From assembly GCA_016192525.1 (NCBI GenBank), contig JACPTZ010000175.1:1-60889 (forward strand): a stretch of 60,889 bases of DNA, in the 5' to 3' direction. The DNA comes from Planctomycetota bacterium (GTDB lineage: Bacteria > Planctomycetota > MHYJ01 > JACPTZ01). Below the pieces are notes generated by a model. It did not search any database, had not been told where the DNA came from, and saw nothing but the letters and a program-made list of their open reading frames with translations. This document shows, one piece after another, positions 34,598 through 44,811 of the stretch; the first letter of the stretch is position 1, and each line of letters starts with the position of its first letter. A program made the position numbers and the translations under genes.

Positions 34598-37500
34598 ATG
34601 CGCCTGTCGATTCTCACCCCTCTCCTCCTCATCGTCCTGTCCGTCGCCTTCCGGGCCGAACTCCGGGCACAGGAGACCCCCGGGGCCATCGTCGTGTCGG
34701 AAGCGGTCTACTCCGGCACCCTCTCGGGCGCCCGCGTGTCGGCCACCGCCACGATCAAGGTCGAGATGCTGGAGGACTCGGTCGCGGAGATCCGGCTCTT
34801 TCCCGCCGGGACCCCGGTGACGGAACCGAAGCTGCCCTCGAAGGGGGTCCACTTCCTGCGCGATGCGGACGGGACAAAAATCCTCATCGACGCGAAGGGC
34901 TCCTACACCATCGCCGTCCCCTTCTCGCTCGATGTCATCGCCGACGGCCCGGCCACCCGCTGCGTGTGGCCTCTCCTCGACGCCGCGTCGGTCCGCGGCA
35001 CGCTCGTCATCCCCAAAGGGGGGCTGGAGGCCGCCGTGGCCGGGGATGGCGACATCCGCGCCTCCGAGGCCAAGGGCGGCACGACGATCGAGTTCTTTCC
35101 GCGCAGCGGACCCACCCTCACGCTCGTCTGGGCGCCGAAGGGAACCGGTCTCGCGCTGGGCGCCCCGCTCGACGTCGAGGCCCAGACCTTCGCCTCTCTC
35201 GAGGCCGGCCTCCTGCGCGTCTCCACCGCGATCCGGGCCACCGCCCAGCGCGGCGGCGAGACCGATCATCTCTCGGTCCGCCTCCCGGCCGGCGCCGCCG
35301 TCACCCAGGTGGCGGGCGGTTCCATCGACCGGTGGTCCGCCGCCTCCGCCGCCGACGGCGTGAGGGTCGACCTCTGGTTCCGCCGCCCCGCTCCGGCGAT
35401 TCTCGGCGCCCGCCTGAAGTACGAGGTCCTCCTCGGGGCTCTGCCCGTCGAGGTCTCCATCGCCCCTCCTCTCGTGTCCCCCGCCGGACGGCAGGTCGGC
35501 CTCCTTGGGATCGGAGTCTCGGGCGTGCTGGAGGCGCGCGAGGCCCGCACCGCGGGGTTCGAGAAGATCGATGTCGGCTCGGTCGACTTCGAGGTCCGCC
35601 CCTCCGGCGTCTTCCCGACCCTCGCCTACCGCTATGCGGGAGTCGCGGCCGCCGACGGGGCGCCGGTCGCCATCGGCCTCGCCCTCGACGAAAAGCCCGC
35701 GCCGCTCGTGGGCGAGGTCTGGACCTTCGTCACGCTCGAGAACGGGCTCGCCACGGCGCATGTCCTTCTCCGACCCACCTTCGAAGGGGCCGGTCGAAAC
35801 CGCCTCGCCTGCTCCCTCCCGGCGGGGTACACCCTGAACTCGGTGCGGGGAGACAAGGTTGCCGACTGGAAGGCCGAACCGGACCGGCTGTCGATCTCCC
35901 TCACGCGCCGCCGGGTCGGTCTGACCGAAATCTTCCTCGAATTCCAGACGATCGCCGATCCTGAGAAGCCGGTCCCGATCCCCGCCGTGCGTCTCCTCGA
36001 AGCCTCCCGCCAGACCGGACTCCTCGCCCTCGGGATCGACGACCGTCACGAGTTCATGGTCGATTCCACGACCGGTCTCCGCCAGATTGAGCCCTCCGAA
36101 CTGCCGCCCCGCTTCCTCGAGATCGGCCGCCCCAAGATCGCCTTCGCCGCGACGACGGCCGAGTGGGCCCTCGCCACGCGGATCGGCCCTCTCGCCCCGG
36201 AAGTCCGCGCCGCGCTCGCCACCGTGATCACGCTCACCCCCGAGCAGGCCTTCGCCGTGACGCGGATCGATCTCGACGTCCGCCGCGTCGGACTCTTCGA
36301 CCTCACCTGCGTCATGCCGCCCGGCTTCCCGCCGACCCACGTGCTGGCGGAGAATCTCCGCGACTGGACCTACGATTCGAAGAGCCGCGAACTCCGACTC
36401 CTGCTCTCCCGCGACCTGCTCGGCCACGGAACGGTCCTCATCCGCGCCGAGGCCGACGGGCCGATCGGCGCCCCGCGGATCGAGATGAAGGGCCCCGAGA
36501 TCCGGGACGCGAAAGAGGTCAGCGGCGGCCTGATCGTCGAGGCCCCGGAAGACATCGAGGTCCGGCCGGTGGAGACCGAAGGGCTGGAACGGGTGGAGTG
36601 GAACGACCTCGCGCCCCTGCACCGGGGTCCGCGGGCGATCGGGCGCCCGCCGGTGGCCGCGTACGAGCACCGCGGGCCGGCGTGGTCGATCGCCCTCACC
36701 CGCACCCCGATCGCGCCGCAGATCGACGTGACGGTGTCCAACCGCATCGGCTGCCGGCCCGGGCTCCTGAGCGTCGGATCGTTCCTCCGGCTCGACGTCT
36801 CGAAGGCGGGGACCAACCGCCTGACGATCGCCCTCCCGAAGGGGGCCTTCAACGCCACGATCGCCGCGAACACCGACCTCGCCCGGACGGAGTTCCGCGA
36901 CGGGTCGTGGGAGGTGGTGATGCCGCGGCGGGTCAAGGGCTCGATCCTGCTCCGTCTCGGCTATGAGATCGCGCTGGGGACCGAGGGCCGGTTCCGCTTC
37001 GAGCCGGAGAAGGTGGCGGGCGCGAATCTCGCGAACGGGTACGTGATCCTCGCGCAGGACCGGAGCGACACGGAGGTGGGGGCGCTCGACCCGGCCGGGC
37101 TGACCTCGATCGCCTCCCACGAAGTGCCGGCGGAGTTCGCGGGGGCGGTGGGCGCGGCCGCGACGCACCTCTTCCGCTGGCGCGAGACCGGCGCCGTGAC
37201 GGTGTCGGCGAGCGAGCACGCGCGCGACCTGAGCACCCTCGGGGCGAAAGTGAGCGAGGCCCGGATCGACACGATCGTCCGGGCCGACGGCGAGGTGATG
37301 CACGACCTCTCGACGATGATCGAGAATTCCATGAAGCAGTCGCTCTCGGTGGGGCTGCCGAAAGACGCCGTGATCTGGGGGACCTACGTCTGGGGGATGC
37401 CGGTGAAGCCGAGCCGGCAACCGGACGGGAAGGTCCTCATCCCGATCCGGAACGTGACGCTGGAAACCAAAGACGCGCAGGTCCGGGCGGTCCTGGAGGG

Positions 37501-40153
37501 CGGGTACGTCCTGCTCCGGCTCGTATGGGTGGAGCGGCTCGACCGGATGGGCGCCACGGGCCGGCTCAGCCTCCACGCGCCGGCGCTGGACGTAAATGTG
37601 GAGCAGGTGAAGTGGAATGTCCATCTCCCTCAGGGGTATCACATCCTGAGCGACTCGGGAACGGTGAAGCTCGTGGGCATGGACGGGGCGCTGGTGGTCC
37701 CGAGCGTGCTTCCCTCGGTGGGGGCGAGTCTGGACCGGTTCGGGAAGTACGCCGCCGGAGTCGTCCCATGGTGGTGGAGGAAGGCGCTCCTGATCGCGGT
37801 GCGGGTGGCCCTGCTGGTGCTGGTGGCGACGCTCGTCGGTTGGGTCACCTGGAAGACGCTGCGGTGGCTGCTCTACGTCTCGCGCCCGGAGCGGGCCTTC
37901 GAGTGGCGGTGGTGGGCCTTCCGGGCGGCGCCGGTGACCGCCGTGGTATTCGCCAGCGTGGGACTGGTTCTTTTCAAGTCTGTTGGAGTCTACAAGTCTG
38001 CCGAGTCGCGTTCACTGGTCTACGGAACACCCTCCCCCCAAGGCCATGAACCCGCCGGCGGCTATCGTGTCCGCGACATCTCGCAGGACCAGTTCCCCGC
38101 GACGATCACGTCGGTCGACGGGGCGGTGGACATCATGCGCCCGGGCGATTCGAACTGGGTCCCGGCCCAGCCGGGGATGGAGCTCGACCAGGCCACTCAG
38201 ATCTCGACCGGACCTGACGCGACGGTGCTTCTGAGTCTCCAGAACGGGACGGAGGTCGAGGTGGGCTCCCTCACGCAAGGGGAGGTGGCGGGGTTTGCGG
38301 TGGCGAGCATCGGTCCGGAACAGAAGAGGCAGACGGATATCGGCTCGATGAAGGTTGAGGTCAGGAAGGGCGCGCTCAAGACCGACCTGAAGGTGCGCAC
38401 TCCGAATTCCACGGCCTCGGTCTCAGGCAGCTCGGCCGAAGTGGACTACTACCCCGACTCCGGTGTGCCCGCGGCGGCGGATGAGCCCGCCACCGTCACC
38501 GACCGTCTTGGCAAGTCGCTGAAGGGCTGGGTCCTGGGGGGGGAGAAGCGCGATCACAACGAGGCGGCTGCGGAGGGGAAGGAGGCGGAAGGGTATGCCG
38601 CCTACGACCCCGGTGTGGCGCACTCGGGCGGCGCCCTCCAGGGGAGGGCCGGCGGGAAAGCGGGGACGGCCCAGGCGCCGGCCAGCCGGCCGGATTCGGA
38701 GCGGTGGAGGCAGACGGACACGGAGGGGCGGGGAGTGTACGACGCGGAACCGGCCGCAGACGCCCTCGTGGTCATGACCGAGGACGGCACCACATTCAGG
38801 AACAAGGAAGAGACCGAGGTCATCCTGAAGGCGCAGGAGACGCGTCGCGCCCGGGAGGCCCTGGACCGAATCGAGGAATCGAAGAAGGCGTACGCGGCGG
38901 AGAAGGAGAACTCTCTCGGGATGAAGCAGGAGGATCTGTCGCGCCTCCTCGAGCAGGCGCAGCAGAAGCAGCAGGCGCAGAACGCCCCCGCGCGAAAGTC
39001 GATGGACAAGAAGCCTGCCGCGCCGCCGCCTCCTGCGCCGCCCGCTCTCGCGGAGCCGCCCGTCGCAGGGGCGATCAATGACTTCCCCGCCCCGGAGATC
39101 AGCCTGGCGCCACCCTCGGAGGATGACGCGGGAGGAATCGGCGGAGCGGCTCCGGATGCCGTCGATCAACCGATGAGATCGTCTTCTGATCTGGCCGGCG
39201 AGCTGGCCGATGCGAAGAGAGACCTGGCTGAACTCAGGGCGCAATTTGATGGACGAATCTCTGAATCCGGGGCCTTCTCTGCGACGGTCCAGGGAACCCG
39301 TCCGGCGCCACAGCCGCCGAAAGAGACTTCGCCGACCTCTGCCCCCGGGGACATCGCCGCGGAACTGGCCCGGACGAAGAGGGAGATAGCGGAGCTGGAG
39401 AAACAGTACGTCAATCAGATGAAGAACCTCCAGAAGCTGCAGGAAGAGATCAAGCCGGGTCCGACAACCGGCGACCTCGCCGGCGGCGGTGGGGGGGCGG
39501 TGGGGTCAAGGATACACGCCGGGGAGAGGCCCTCGTCCACTCGCCCGATCACCATTTCGGGTGATATCGGTGTCGTGGGGCTGGTGCGCGGGGACGAGCA
39601 GGGCGGCGCCGGCCCCATCGCGGGGGCGGCCTACGCCGCCGGTACCGGTTCATCCGCCCGCCCGAGCGGTCGCGCAGGCGATGACCCTCGCGGCTCCGCC
39701 CCGGTCAACCTGCTCGCCGCCGGGATCAATTCACAATCGGCGGCCCCGACCTTCAACTACAGCACGGGCGAGATGGGCCGGGCCGAGGGGGCGCTCCCGA
39801 TCGAAGTCAGCCTCCCCCCCGCCGGCGCGGGCGTGGCGAAGTTCGAGGCGCCCTATCTGGGCGATCAGCTGGGTACGATCGACCTCGTCTGCGTCTCGCG
39901 GGGCACGACGCTCATGGGCCAGTTGTTCGCCCTGATCGCCATCGCCCTCGCGGTCCGGTTCGCGGCCCGCCGGGGCCGTCGCTGGGGCCTGGGGACGGCC
40001 TGTCTGCTCGTCATTGCCGCGGTGATGGCGTACGGCCAGGTCGGATACGAGTACCGCCCGCTCGCGGAGACGGGCGTCGTCTGGAGCGTGATCGTCCTCG
40101 CCGGAGCGGCGCTGTTGATGTGTCGTCGGGCCGCGAAGACGGCGCGATCATAG
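34598..40153 (+). CDS. Giant exported membrane protein with FecR-like domain, 1851 residues
   Basis: A signal peptide (PLLLIVLSVAFRAELRAQE) leads into about 1000 residues of repeated strand-rich domains. Two membrane helices follow near 1068-1090 and 1112-1130. A FecR-like domain spans about 1164-1285 (VDGAVDIMRPGDSNWVPA, LKVRTPNSTASVSGSSAEVD). Next come Gln/Lys/Glu-rich coiled coils and proline/glycine-rich linkers (about 1400-1700), and the protein ends in several C-terminal membrane helices. The segment GRLSLHAPALDVNVEQVKWN followed by VHLPQGYHIL resembles the 1297-residue protein downstream, so the two are related. The role is probably structural or envelope-associated, but no enzyme motif is visible. 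The ribosome-binding site is weak. Confidence 0.85.
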   Translation: MRLSILTPLLLIVLSVAFRAELRAQETPGAIVVSEAVYSGTLSGARVSATATIKVEMLEDSVAEIRLFPAGTPVTEPKLPSKGVHFLRDADGTKILIDAKGSYTIAVPFSLDVIADGPATRCVWPLLDAASVRGTLVIPKGGLEAAVAGDGDIRASEAKGGTTIEFFPRSGPTLTLVWAPKGTGLALGAPLDVEAQTFASLEAGLLRVSTAIRATAQRGGETDHLSVRLPAGAAVTQVAGGSIDRWSAASAADGVRVDLWFRRPAPAILGARLKYEVLLGALPVEVSIAPPLVSPAGRQVGLLGIGVSGVLEAREARTAGFEKIDVGSVDFEVRPSGVFPTLAYRYAGVAAADGAPVAIGLALDEKPAPLVGEVWTFVTLENGLATAHVLLRPTFEGAGRNRLACSLPAGYTLNSVRGDKVADWKAEPDRLSISLTRRRVGLTEIFLEFQTIADPEKPVPIPAVRLLEASRQTGLLALGIDDRHEFMVDSTTGLRQIEPSELPPRFLEIGRPKIAFAATTAEWALATRIGPLAPEVRAALATVITLTPEQAFAVTRIDLDVRRVGLFDLTCVMPPGFPPTHVLAENLRDWTYDSKSRELRLLLSRDLLGHGTVLIRAEADGPIGAPRIEMKGPEIRDAKEVSGGLIVEAPEDIEVRPVETEGLERVEWNDLAPLHRGPRAIGRPPVAAYEHRGPAWSIALTRTPIAPQIDVTVSNRIGCRPGLLSVGSFLRLDVSKAGTNRLTIALPKGAFNATIAANTDLARTEFRDGSWEVVMPRRVKGSILLRLGYEIALGTEGRFRFEPEKVAGANLANGYVILAQDRSDTEVGALDPAGLTSIASHEVPAEFAGAVGAAATHLFRWRETGAVTVSASEHARDLSTLGAKVSEARIDTIVRADGEVMHDLSTMIENSMKQSLSVGLPKDAVIWGTYVWGMPVKPSRQPDGKVLIPIRNVTLETKDAQVRAVLEGGYVLLRLVWVERLDRMGATGRLSLHAPALDVNVEQVKWNVHLPQGYHILSDSGTVKLVGMDGALVVPSVLPSVGASLDRFGKYAAGVVPWWWRKALLIAVRVALLVLVATLVGWVTWKTLRWLLYVSRPERAFEWRWWAFRAAPVTAVVFASVGLVLFKSVGVYKSAESRSLVYGTPSPQGHEPAGGYRVRDISQDQFPATITSVDGAVDIMRPGDSNWVPAQPGMELDQATQISTGPDATVLLSLQNGTEVEVGSLTQGEVAGFAVASIGPEQKRQTDIGSMKVEVRKGALKTDLKVRTPNSTASVSGSSAEVDYYPDSGVPAAADEPATVTDRLGKSLKGWVLGGEKRDHNEAAAEGKEAEGYAAYDPGVAHSGGALQGRAGGKAGTAQAPASRPDSERWRQTDTEGRGVYDAEPAADALVVMTEDGTTFRNKEETEVILKAQETRRAREALDRIEESKKAYAAEKENSLGMKQEDLSRLLEQAQQKQQAQNAPARKSMDKKPAAPPPPAPPALAEPPVAGAINDFPAPEISLAPPSEDDAGGIGGAAPDAVDQPMRSSSDLAGELADAKRDLAELRAQFDGRISESGAFSATVQGTRPAPQPPKETSPTSAPGDIAAELARTKREIAELEKQYVNQMKNLQKLQEEIKPGPTTGDLAGGGGGAVGSRIHAGERPSSTRPITISGDIGVVGLVRGDEQGGAGPIAGAAYAAGTGSSARPSGRAGDDPRGSAPVNLLAAGINSQSAAPTFNYSTGEMGRAEGALPIEVSLPPAGAGVAKFEAPYLGDQLGTIDLVCVSRGTTLMGQLFALIAIALAVRFAARRGRRWGLGTACLLVIAAVMAYGQVGYEYRPLAETGVVWSVIVLAGAALLMCRRAAKTARS

Positions 40154-40284
40154 GGACCGGCCCATGCCACCGGCGGCCCTGGCCAGAGCGAATCGTTCTT
40201 TGAATTCGTGATTCACCGGCGCCGGTCGCGCCTCTCCGCCATCTGCGCGTTCGGGGCGCCGTACAAGGTTTCCGCCCCTGGCGT

Positions 40285-40422
40285 TGTCATCCTGAGCGAA
40301 GCCCCGCCATCCGTTCGGCGGGGCGAAGTGAAGGATCACCAGCCCTGATCTGGAGGAAGCGCCTTCCTGGAGCGTGGCTGGTGATCCTTCGCGTCCGCCT
40401 GCGGCGGACGCTCAGGATGACA
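40285..40422. repeat. TGTCATCCTGAGCG inverted-repeat element, copy 1
   Basis: The ends TGTCATCCTGAGCG and CGCTCAGGATGACA are perfect 14-bp inverted repeats. Internal arms GTGAAGGATCACCAGCC and GGCTGGTGATCCTTCG also pair. A second, diverged copy is at 54214-54408. It occupies most of the 335-base gap between the two giant genes (40154-40488); the rest shows only the ribosome-binding site AAGGAG before 40489. Confidence 0.8.
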
Positions 40423-40488
40423 AAATCGCAGCGCTGTCGTCCTGTGGCATTTCTTCTCAGGCTCTGATCCCACGAAAAGGAGTCCCCC

Positions 40489-43400
40489 ATGTCGTCCCGC
40501 CGTCTGACCCGCGCCGTGTGCGCCTTCGTCCTCCTCGCCCTCGGGGCCGTCCTGCGGGCCGACGAGAAGGCCGGCGAGATGCCGGTCCCGCCGCCGATTC
40601 CGCCTCCGGCCCCGGCCGGGATCGTCCTCGAGGAGATGACCACCTCCGGCGCCCTCGCCGGCCCGCTGGCCAACTTCACGATGACGCTCAAGTTCACCGC
40701 CCTGGACAACGGCTGGGCCACCCTTCCGCTCTTCTCCCAGCCCGACATCTCCGTCACGTCCACCAAGGTGAAGACCGGCGACTCGAAAAAGGTCCACCTC
40801 CGCCGGACCCCCGAGGGGTACGAACTCCTCGTCGGCAAGCCCGCCTCCTACGTCCTCGAGATCCAGTACGTCCAGCGGATCCGCGACGACGTCGGCGGCC
40901 AGTCGCTCACCCTCCCGTTCGTCCCCGCCACGAAGTCGCTCGTCCGGCTCGTGGTCCCCGGGAAGGAGCTCCGTGTCACCACGACGCCGACGGCGAACGT
41001 CGGGACCACGGAGACGAAGGACGGGAGGACCGAGATCTTCGTCTACGGCTCCTCGGCCGGGCAGATCTCGCTCATCTGGCAGCCCAAGGCCGCCGCGGCC
41101 GCCGCCGGCGCGCTCGCCTTCGCCGAGCAGACCGCCCTCCTCGCGGTCTCGAAGGGGTCGCTCCACATCGACTCCCTCGTCAAGTACACCGTCCTCCAGG
41201 GGCACTGGACCCGCGCCGAGATCGAGCTTTCGCCCGACCTCAATCTCCTCGGCGTCACCGGCCCCCAGGTCAAGAACTGGGACATCGCCGACGAGGGCAC
41301 GCGCAAGGTGCTGCGCATCGACCTCACGGGCGAGACCACCGGCGAGTTTCCCATCGCCCTCACGCTGGAGAAGACGCTGACCGATCTTCCCTCCACCTTC
41401 CCCGCCCCGGTCGTGAAGCCGCTCGGCGTGGAGCGCGAGAAGGGAATCCTGGCCGTGGCCCCCAAGAAGGGGCTCAAGGTGGAGGCGAGCGACCTGCGCG
41501 ACGCCTCGCAGGTGGACCTCCAGGACCTCAGCCTGGAGGGGGTGACGCCGAAGGACCCGATCCACCTCGCCTTCCGCTACCTGAAGCGGCCGTTCGGACT
41601 CTCGCTGAACGTCCAGGAAGTCGAAGCCAAGGTCACGGCGGACGTCGTCACGATCGTCCGCGTCTCGAAGGAATCGATGCGGCTGTCCTCCACCATCGAG
41701 TACGCGATCCGCGATGCCGGGGTGTTCCACTTCCGCGTGAAACTCGGCGACGGGCTGAAGCTCATCGACATCGTCGGCCGGGACATCAACAACTGGGCGA
41801 TGAAGGACAACATCCTGAGCGTCGACCTTCGCTCCAAGGCCGAGGGGACCTACACGCTCGTGGTGCAGGCGGAGCGGCTCGCGAAGGAGACGGCGGCCGC
41901 GGCCGTCCCGGCGATCGAGGTGCTCGACGTGGAGCGCGAGCGCGGCTACATCGGCCTGGCGGCGATCCCCGGGGTGCGGGTGGAGACCGCCTCGCTCGAA
42001 GGGATCAACCAGATCAACGTGAACGACTTCCCCGTCCTCATCGCCTCGGACAACCGGATCGTGCAGCGCATGGCGGCCAACATGGCGCCGGACCAGTTGA
42101 TGGACGGCGCGCTCCCCGATCTCGCCTTCCGCTACCTGAAGCACCCGTACAAGGTGGCCGTCCACGTGGCGGACGTGACGCCCGAAGTCAACGTGGACGT
42201 CCAGACCACGGTGAAGTTCACCGAGCGCGACCTCGAACTGGAGTCGCGCCTCGCGTACGACATCCGCAAGGCCGGGGTCTTCACCCTGCGCGTGACGCTC
42301 CCGAAGTCGCTCCGGGTGACGGCCGTCGAGGGGGCGAACATCGACGACTGGAAGCGGGAGGCGGACGGCGAGGGGCTCACGGTGATTCTCCGGTCGAAGA
42401 CGGAGGGGGGCTACGTGCTGGTGGTGAAGGCGGAGGGGACCGTCGAGGACTTCGCGAAGCCGATCCCGGTCCCGCGGCTGCAGTGCCTCGAGGTGAAGAA
42501 GGAGCGCGGGTTCGTGGGGATCCGGACCGATCCGGCGATCCGGATGAAGACCGATCCGGCCGGCCTCGCGAAGATCACCGAGATGGACATCAAGGACCTC
42601 CCGCCCGAATTCCAGCAGCGGGCGCCCGATCTGGCGATCGCCTACAAGTACTTCGAGCAGCCCTGGTCGCTCGCGCTCGCCGGCGAGAAGATCAAGTCGC
42701 GCGTCACGGCGGAGACCTTTGCGTTCCTGTCGATCGGCGAGGCGCTCCTGAGCGCCAGCGCCGCGGTGAAGTTCCAGGTCCTGTACGCCGGCGTTTCCAC
42801 GTTCAGGGTGAAGCTCCCGCCGGGGGTGAAGCAGGTGAACATCGAGGGAGCGCTGGTCAAGCACAAGGACGAGGTGAAGAAGCCGGACGGCGACGAGTGG
42901 ACGGTGACGACGCACGCCCCGCAGATGGGCGAGTACGCGCTCTACATCACGTACCAGAAAGACATCGTCATGAAGGCCGGGACGCCGGTGACCTACACGG
43001 GGCTGAAGGTGCTCGACGTGGAGCGCGAGACCGGCTACCTCGCGATCGCGGCCCGGCCGGACGTGGAGCTCATCGATCCCGCGCCGAAGGAGCTCACGCG
43101 GATCGATGAGAAGGAAATCCCGGAGGGATACAAGAACGGGATCACGATCCCGATCCTGATGGCCTTCCGGTATCTCCAGCCGGGGTACGAACTGGCGGTG
43201 AACGTGTCGCCGCACGAATCGGCGGCCGTGCTGATCGCGATCGTGGAGGCGGCGCGACTCTCGACGACGATCACGGAGGAGGGAAAGCGGATCACGGACA
43301 TCGTGTGCCAGGTCCGAAACACCTTCGGCCAGTACCTGGAGTTCGAGGTCACGAACCAGGACATGCAGATCATGCAGGACGCCATCGTCGGCGGGATGCA

Positions 43401-44382
43401 CGTCGGGGTCCTCAAGACCACCCGGACGGACAAGACCTCGGGGAAGACCCGGAACGTGATTCTGGTTCCCATCGCGGCGGCGGCCAAGCAGGCCGAGGCG
43501 CTCGGGCGGGACATGTTCACCGTGATGCTGCGGTTCGGCGAGGAGGGTTCGGCGCTCGGTCAGATGGGAACGCTCGATCTCTCCACCCCGCCGATGAGCC
43601 TTCCGGCGCTCCGGCTGGGCTGGAGCATCTCGCTGCCAGAGGGATACGAGCTGGTCACGGAGGGGGGGAACATGAAACGGCTGCCGCGGGGGGCGGTATT
43701 CGAGGGACCGCTGCAGTTCCTCGATCCGGATCAGCAGGCCCAGAGCGTGATGGCGATCGACCCCACCACCGCCGCCCGACAGATCGCCGAGAAGAGGCAG
43801 GGGGATCTCCAGTGTGCGGGGAATGCCTGGATCGTGAGTCAGAACTCGGCGGATCTGGGGAAGCAGACCGAGATGCAGGTGGACAACGGCTATGCCGTGG
43901 GGATTCGTTCGACAAACATCGGGACGAAGCCGCGCACGGCCAACACCTACGATTTCCAGACGCTCGTCTCGCTGAATGAACCGGGCCGGATCACCTGCCG
44001 GTACGTGAAGAGGGGGGTGGGACTCACGGTGAAGGGCGCGCTGTTCCTCCTCTTCGTCGGGCTCCCGCTGCTCGCGTGGAGGAAGATGACGCTCTCCCCG
44101 GAGGCGAAAGCCGGGACCTTCGTGGCCGCCTCGGTGGTGATGCTCGCGGTACAGGCGCTCTACGAACCGTCGTATTATGATTATCTGACGATCCCCATCT
44201 GGACGGTGCTGCTGCTGACGGTCCTGCTCGCGGCGGGTTACTTCCTCGGACGGATGAGGGACCTGTGGCTGGAACGCCGCGCCAACGCCGCCGCCGGCCC
44301 GGGCAACGGCCGTGGTCAAGCCGCCCCGCCTTCGAACGTGCTCCCGAGGACGGACGAGCCCCCCAAGCCGGAAGGGAAGTGA
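40489..44382 (+). CDS. Giant exported membrane protein, 1297 residues
   Basis: The start at 40489 has AAGGAG seven bases upstream. A signal peptide (VCAFVLLALGAVLRADEK) precedes about 1150 residues with a recurring domain marked by LAFRYLKRPFGLSLNVQEVE, LAFRYLKHPYKVAVHVADVT and LAIAYKYFEQPWSLALAGEK, each followed by a KVLDVERE-like segment. Three or four membrane helices lie near the C-terminus (GALFLLFVGLPLLAW, IPIWTVLLLTVLLAAGYFLG) before a short cytoplasmic tail. The segment LPALRLGWSISLPEGYELV resembles the 1851-residue neighbour. The bulk lies outside the cytoplasm. No catalytic motif is visible. Confidence 0.85.
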   Translation: MSSRRLTRAVCAFVLLALGAVLRADEKAGEMPVPPPIPPPAPAGIVLEEMTTSGALAGPLANFTMTLKFTALDNGWATLPLFSQPDISVTSTKVKTGDSKKVHLRRTPEGYELLVGKPASYVLEIQYVQRIRDDVGGQSLTLPFVPATKSLVRLVVPGKELRVTTTPTANVGTTETKDGRTEIFVYGSSAGQISLIWQPKAAAAAAGALAFAEQTALLAVSKGSLHIDSLVKYTVLQGHWTRAEIELSPDLNLLGVTGPQVKNWDIADEGTRKVLRIDLTGETTGEFPIALTLEKTLTDLPSTFPAPVVKPLGVEREKGILAVAPKKGLKVEASDLRDASQVDLQDLSLEGVTPKDPIHLAFRYLKRPFGLSLNVQEVEAKVTADVVTIVRVSKESMRLSSTIEYAIRDAGVFHFRVKLGDGLKLIDIVGRDINNWAMKDNILSVDLRSKAEGTYTLVVQAERLAKETAAAAVPAIEVLDVERERGYIGLAAIPGVRVETASLEGINQINVNDFPVLIASDNRIVQRMAANMAPDQLMDGALPDLAFRYLKHPYKVAVHVADVTPEVNVDVQTTVKFTERDLELESRLAYDIRKAGVFTLRVTLPKSLRVTAVEGANIDDWKREADGEGLTVILRSKTEGGYVLVVKAEGTVEDFAKPIPVPRLQCLEVKKERGFVGIRTDPAIRMKTDPAGLAKITEMDIKDLPPEFQQRAPDLAIAYKYFEQPWSLALAGEKIKSRVTAETFAFLSIGEALLSASAAVKFQVLYAGVSTFRVKLPPGVKQVNIEGALVKHKDEVKKPDGDEWTVTTHAPQMGEYALYITYQKDIVMKAGTPVTYTGLKVLDVERETGYLAIAARPDVELIDPAPKELTRIDEKEIPEGYKNGITIPILMAFRYLQPGYELAVNVSPHESAAVLIAIVEAARLSTTITEEGKRITDIVCQVRNTFGQYLEFEVTNQDMQIMQDAIVGGMHVGVLKTTRTDKTSGKTRNVILVPIAAAAKQAEALGRDMFTVMLRFGEEGSALGQMGTLDLSTPPMSLPALRLGWSISLPEGYELVTEGGNMKRLPRGAVFEGPLQFLDPDQQAQSVMAIDPTTAARQIAEKRQGDLQCAGNAWIVSQNSADLGKQTEMQVDNGYAVGIRSTNIGTKPRTANTYDFQTLVSLNEPGRITCRYVKRGVGLTVKGALFLLFVGLPLLAWRKMTLSPEAKAGTFVAASVVMLAVQALYEPSYYDYLTIPIWTVLLLTVLLAAGYFLGRMRDLWLERRANAAAGPGNGRGQAAPPSNVLPRTDEPPKPEGK

Positions 44383-44393
44383 GGAGGACGAGG

Positions 44394-44521
44394 GGGCCTT
44401 CAAGATTGAAGTTGTGGGTGGCACGGGCGCCTCGCCGCAGGGCCCGTGCCTGCACGCTCCGGGCACGGGCAGCAAGCTGCCCGTGCCACCCGGCGACCCA
44501 TAGATTCAATCTTGAAGGCCC
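44394..44521. repeat. Inverted-repeat element, GGGTGGCACGGGC family, copy 2
   Basis: The outer ends GGGCCTTCAAGATTGAA and TTCAATCTTGAAGGCCC are perfect 17-bp inverted repeats, enclosing TGGGTGGCACGGGC and GCCCGTGCCACCC. It starts 12 bases after the giant gene and could act as its terminator. The remainder of the 44383-44811 gap includes a CCCCTCTCCC/GGGAGGGGG hairpin near 44735-44755 and no recognisable gene. Confidence 0.8.
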
Positions 44522-44811
44522 ACGAGGGGCGAATGACGAATCGGGGATTGCGGATTGAACGAAGCGGCGGGAACAGGGTCCCGGGAGGGTCGTAATGCGG
44601 ATCGGGCCGTAGGGGCGGGGACCGACCGGTCGTCAGACATCTCGAGTCATGGATCGCGGGACACGCCTCAGATCCTGTCGGGTCTTCCCCGCAGCAACGA
44701 GGTTGGGACCCGCCCGCCCGGGCGCGTCTCCCCCTCTCCCCGGGAGGGGGAGAAGGACATCCCCGGCGCCATCGTCTGGCGGCTGGATCGGTCATGGCAC
44801 GTTCCGGTTCC

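Noticed and set aside
34451..37642. Antisense open frame of about 1063 codons opposite the 1851-residue gene
   Set aside because: Same shadow composition; the plus-strand frame has a signal peptide and membrane helices.
40336..44475. Antisense open frame of about 1379 codons opposite the 1297-residue gene
   Set aside because: Dominated by His/Arg/Gly/Asp with no fold-like pattern; a typical shadow of a high-GC gene. The plus strand has a signal peptide, repeated domains and an AAGGAG site.
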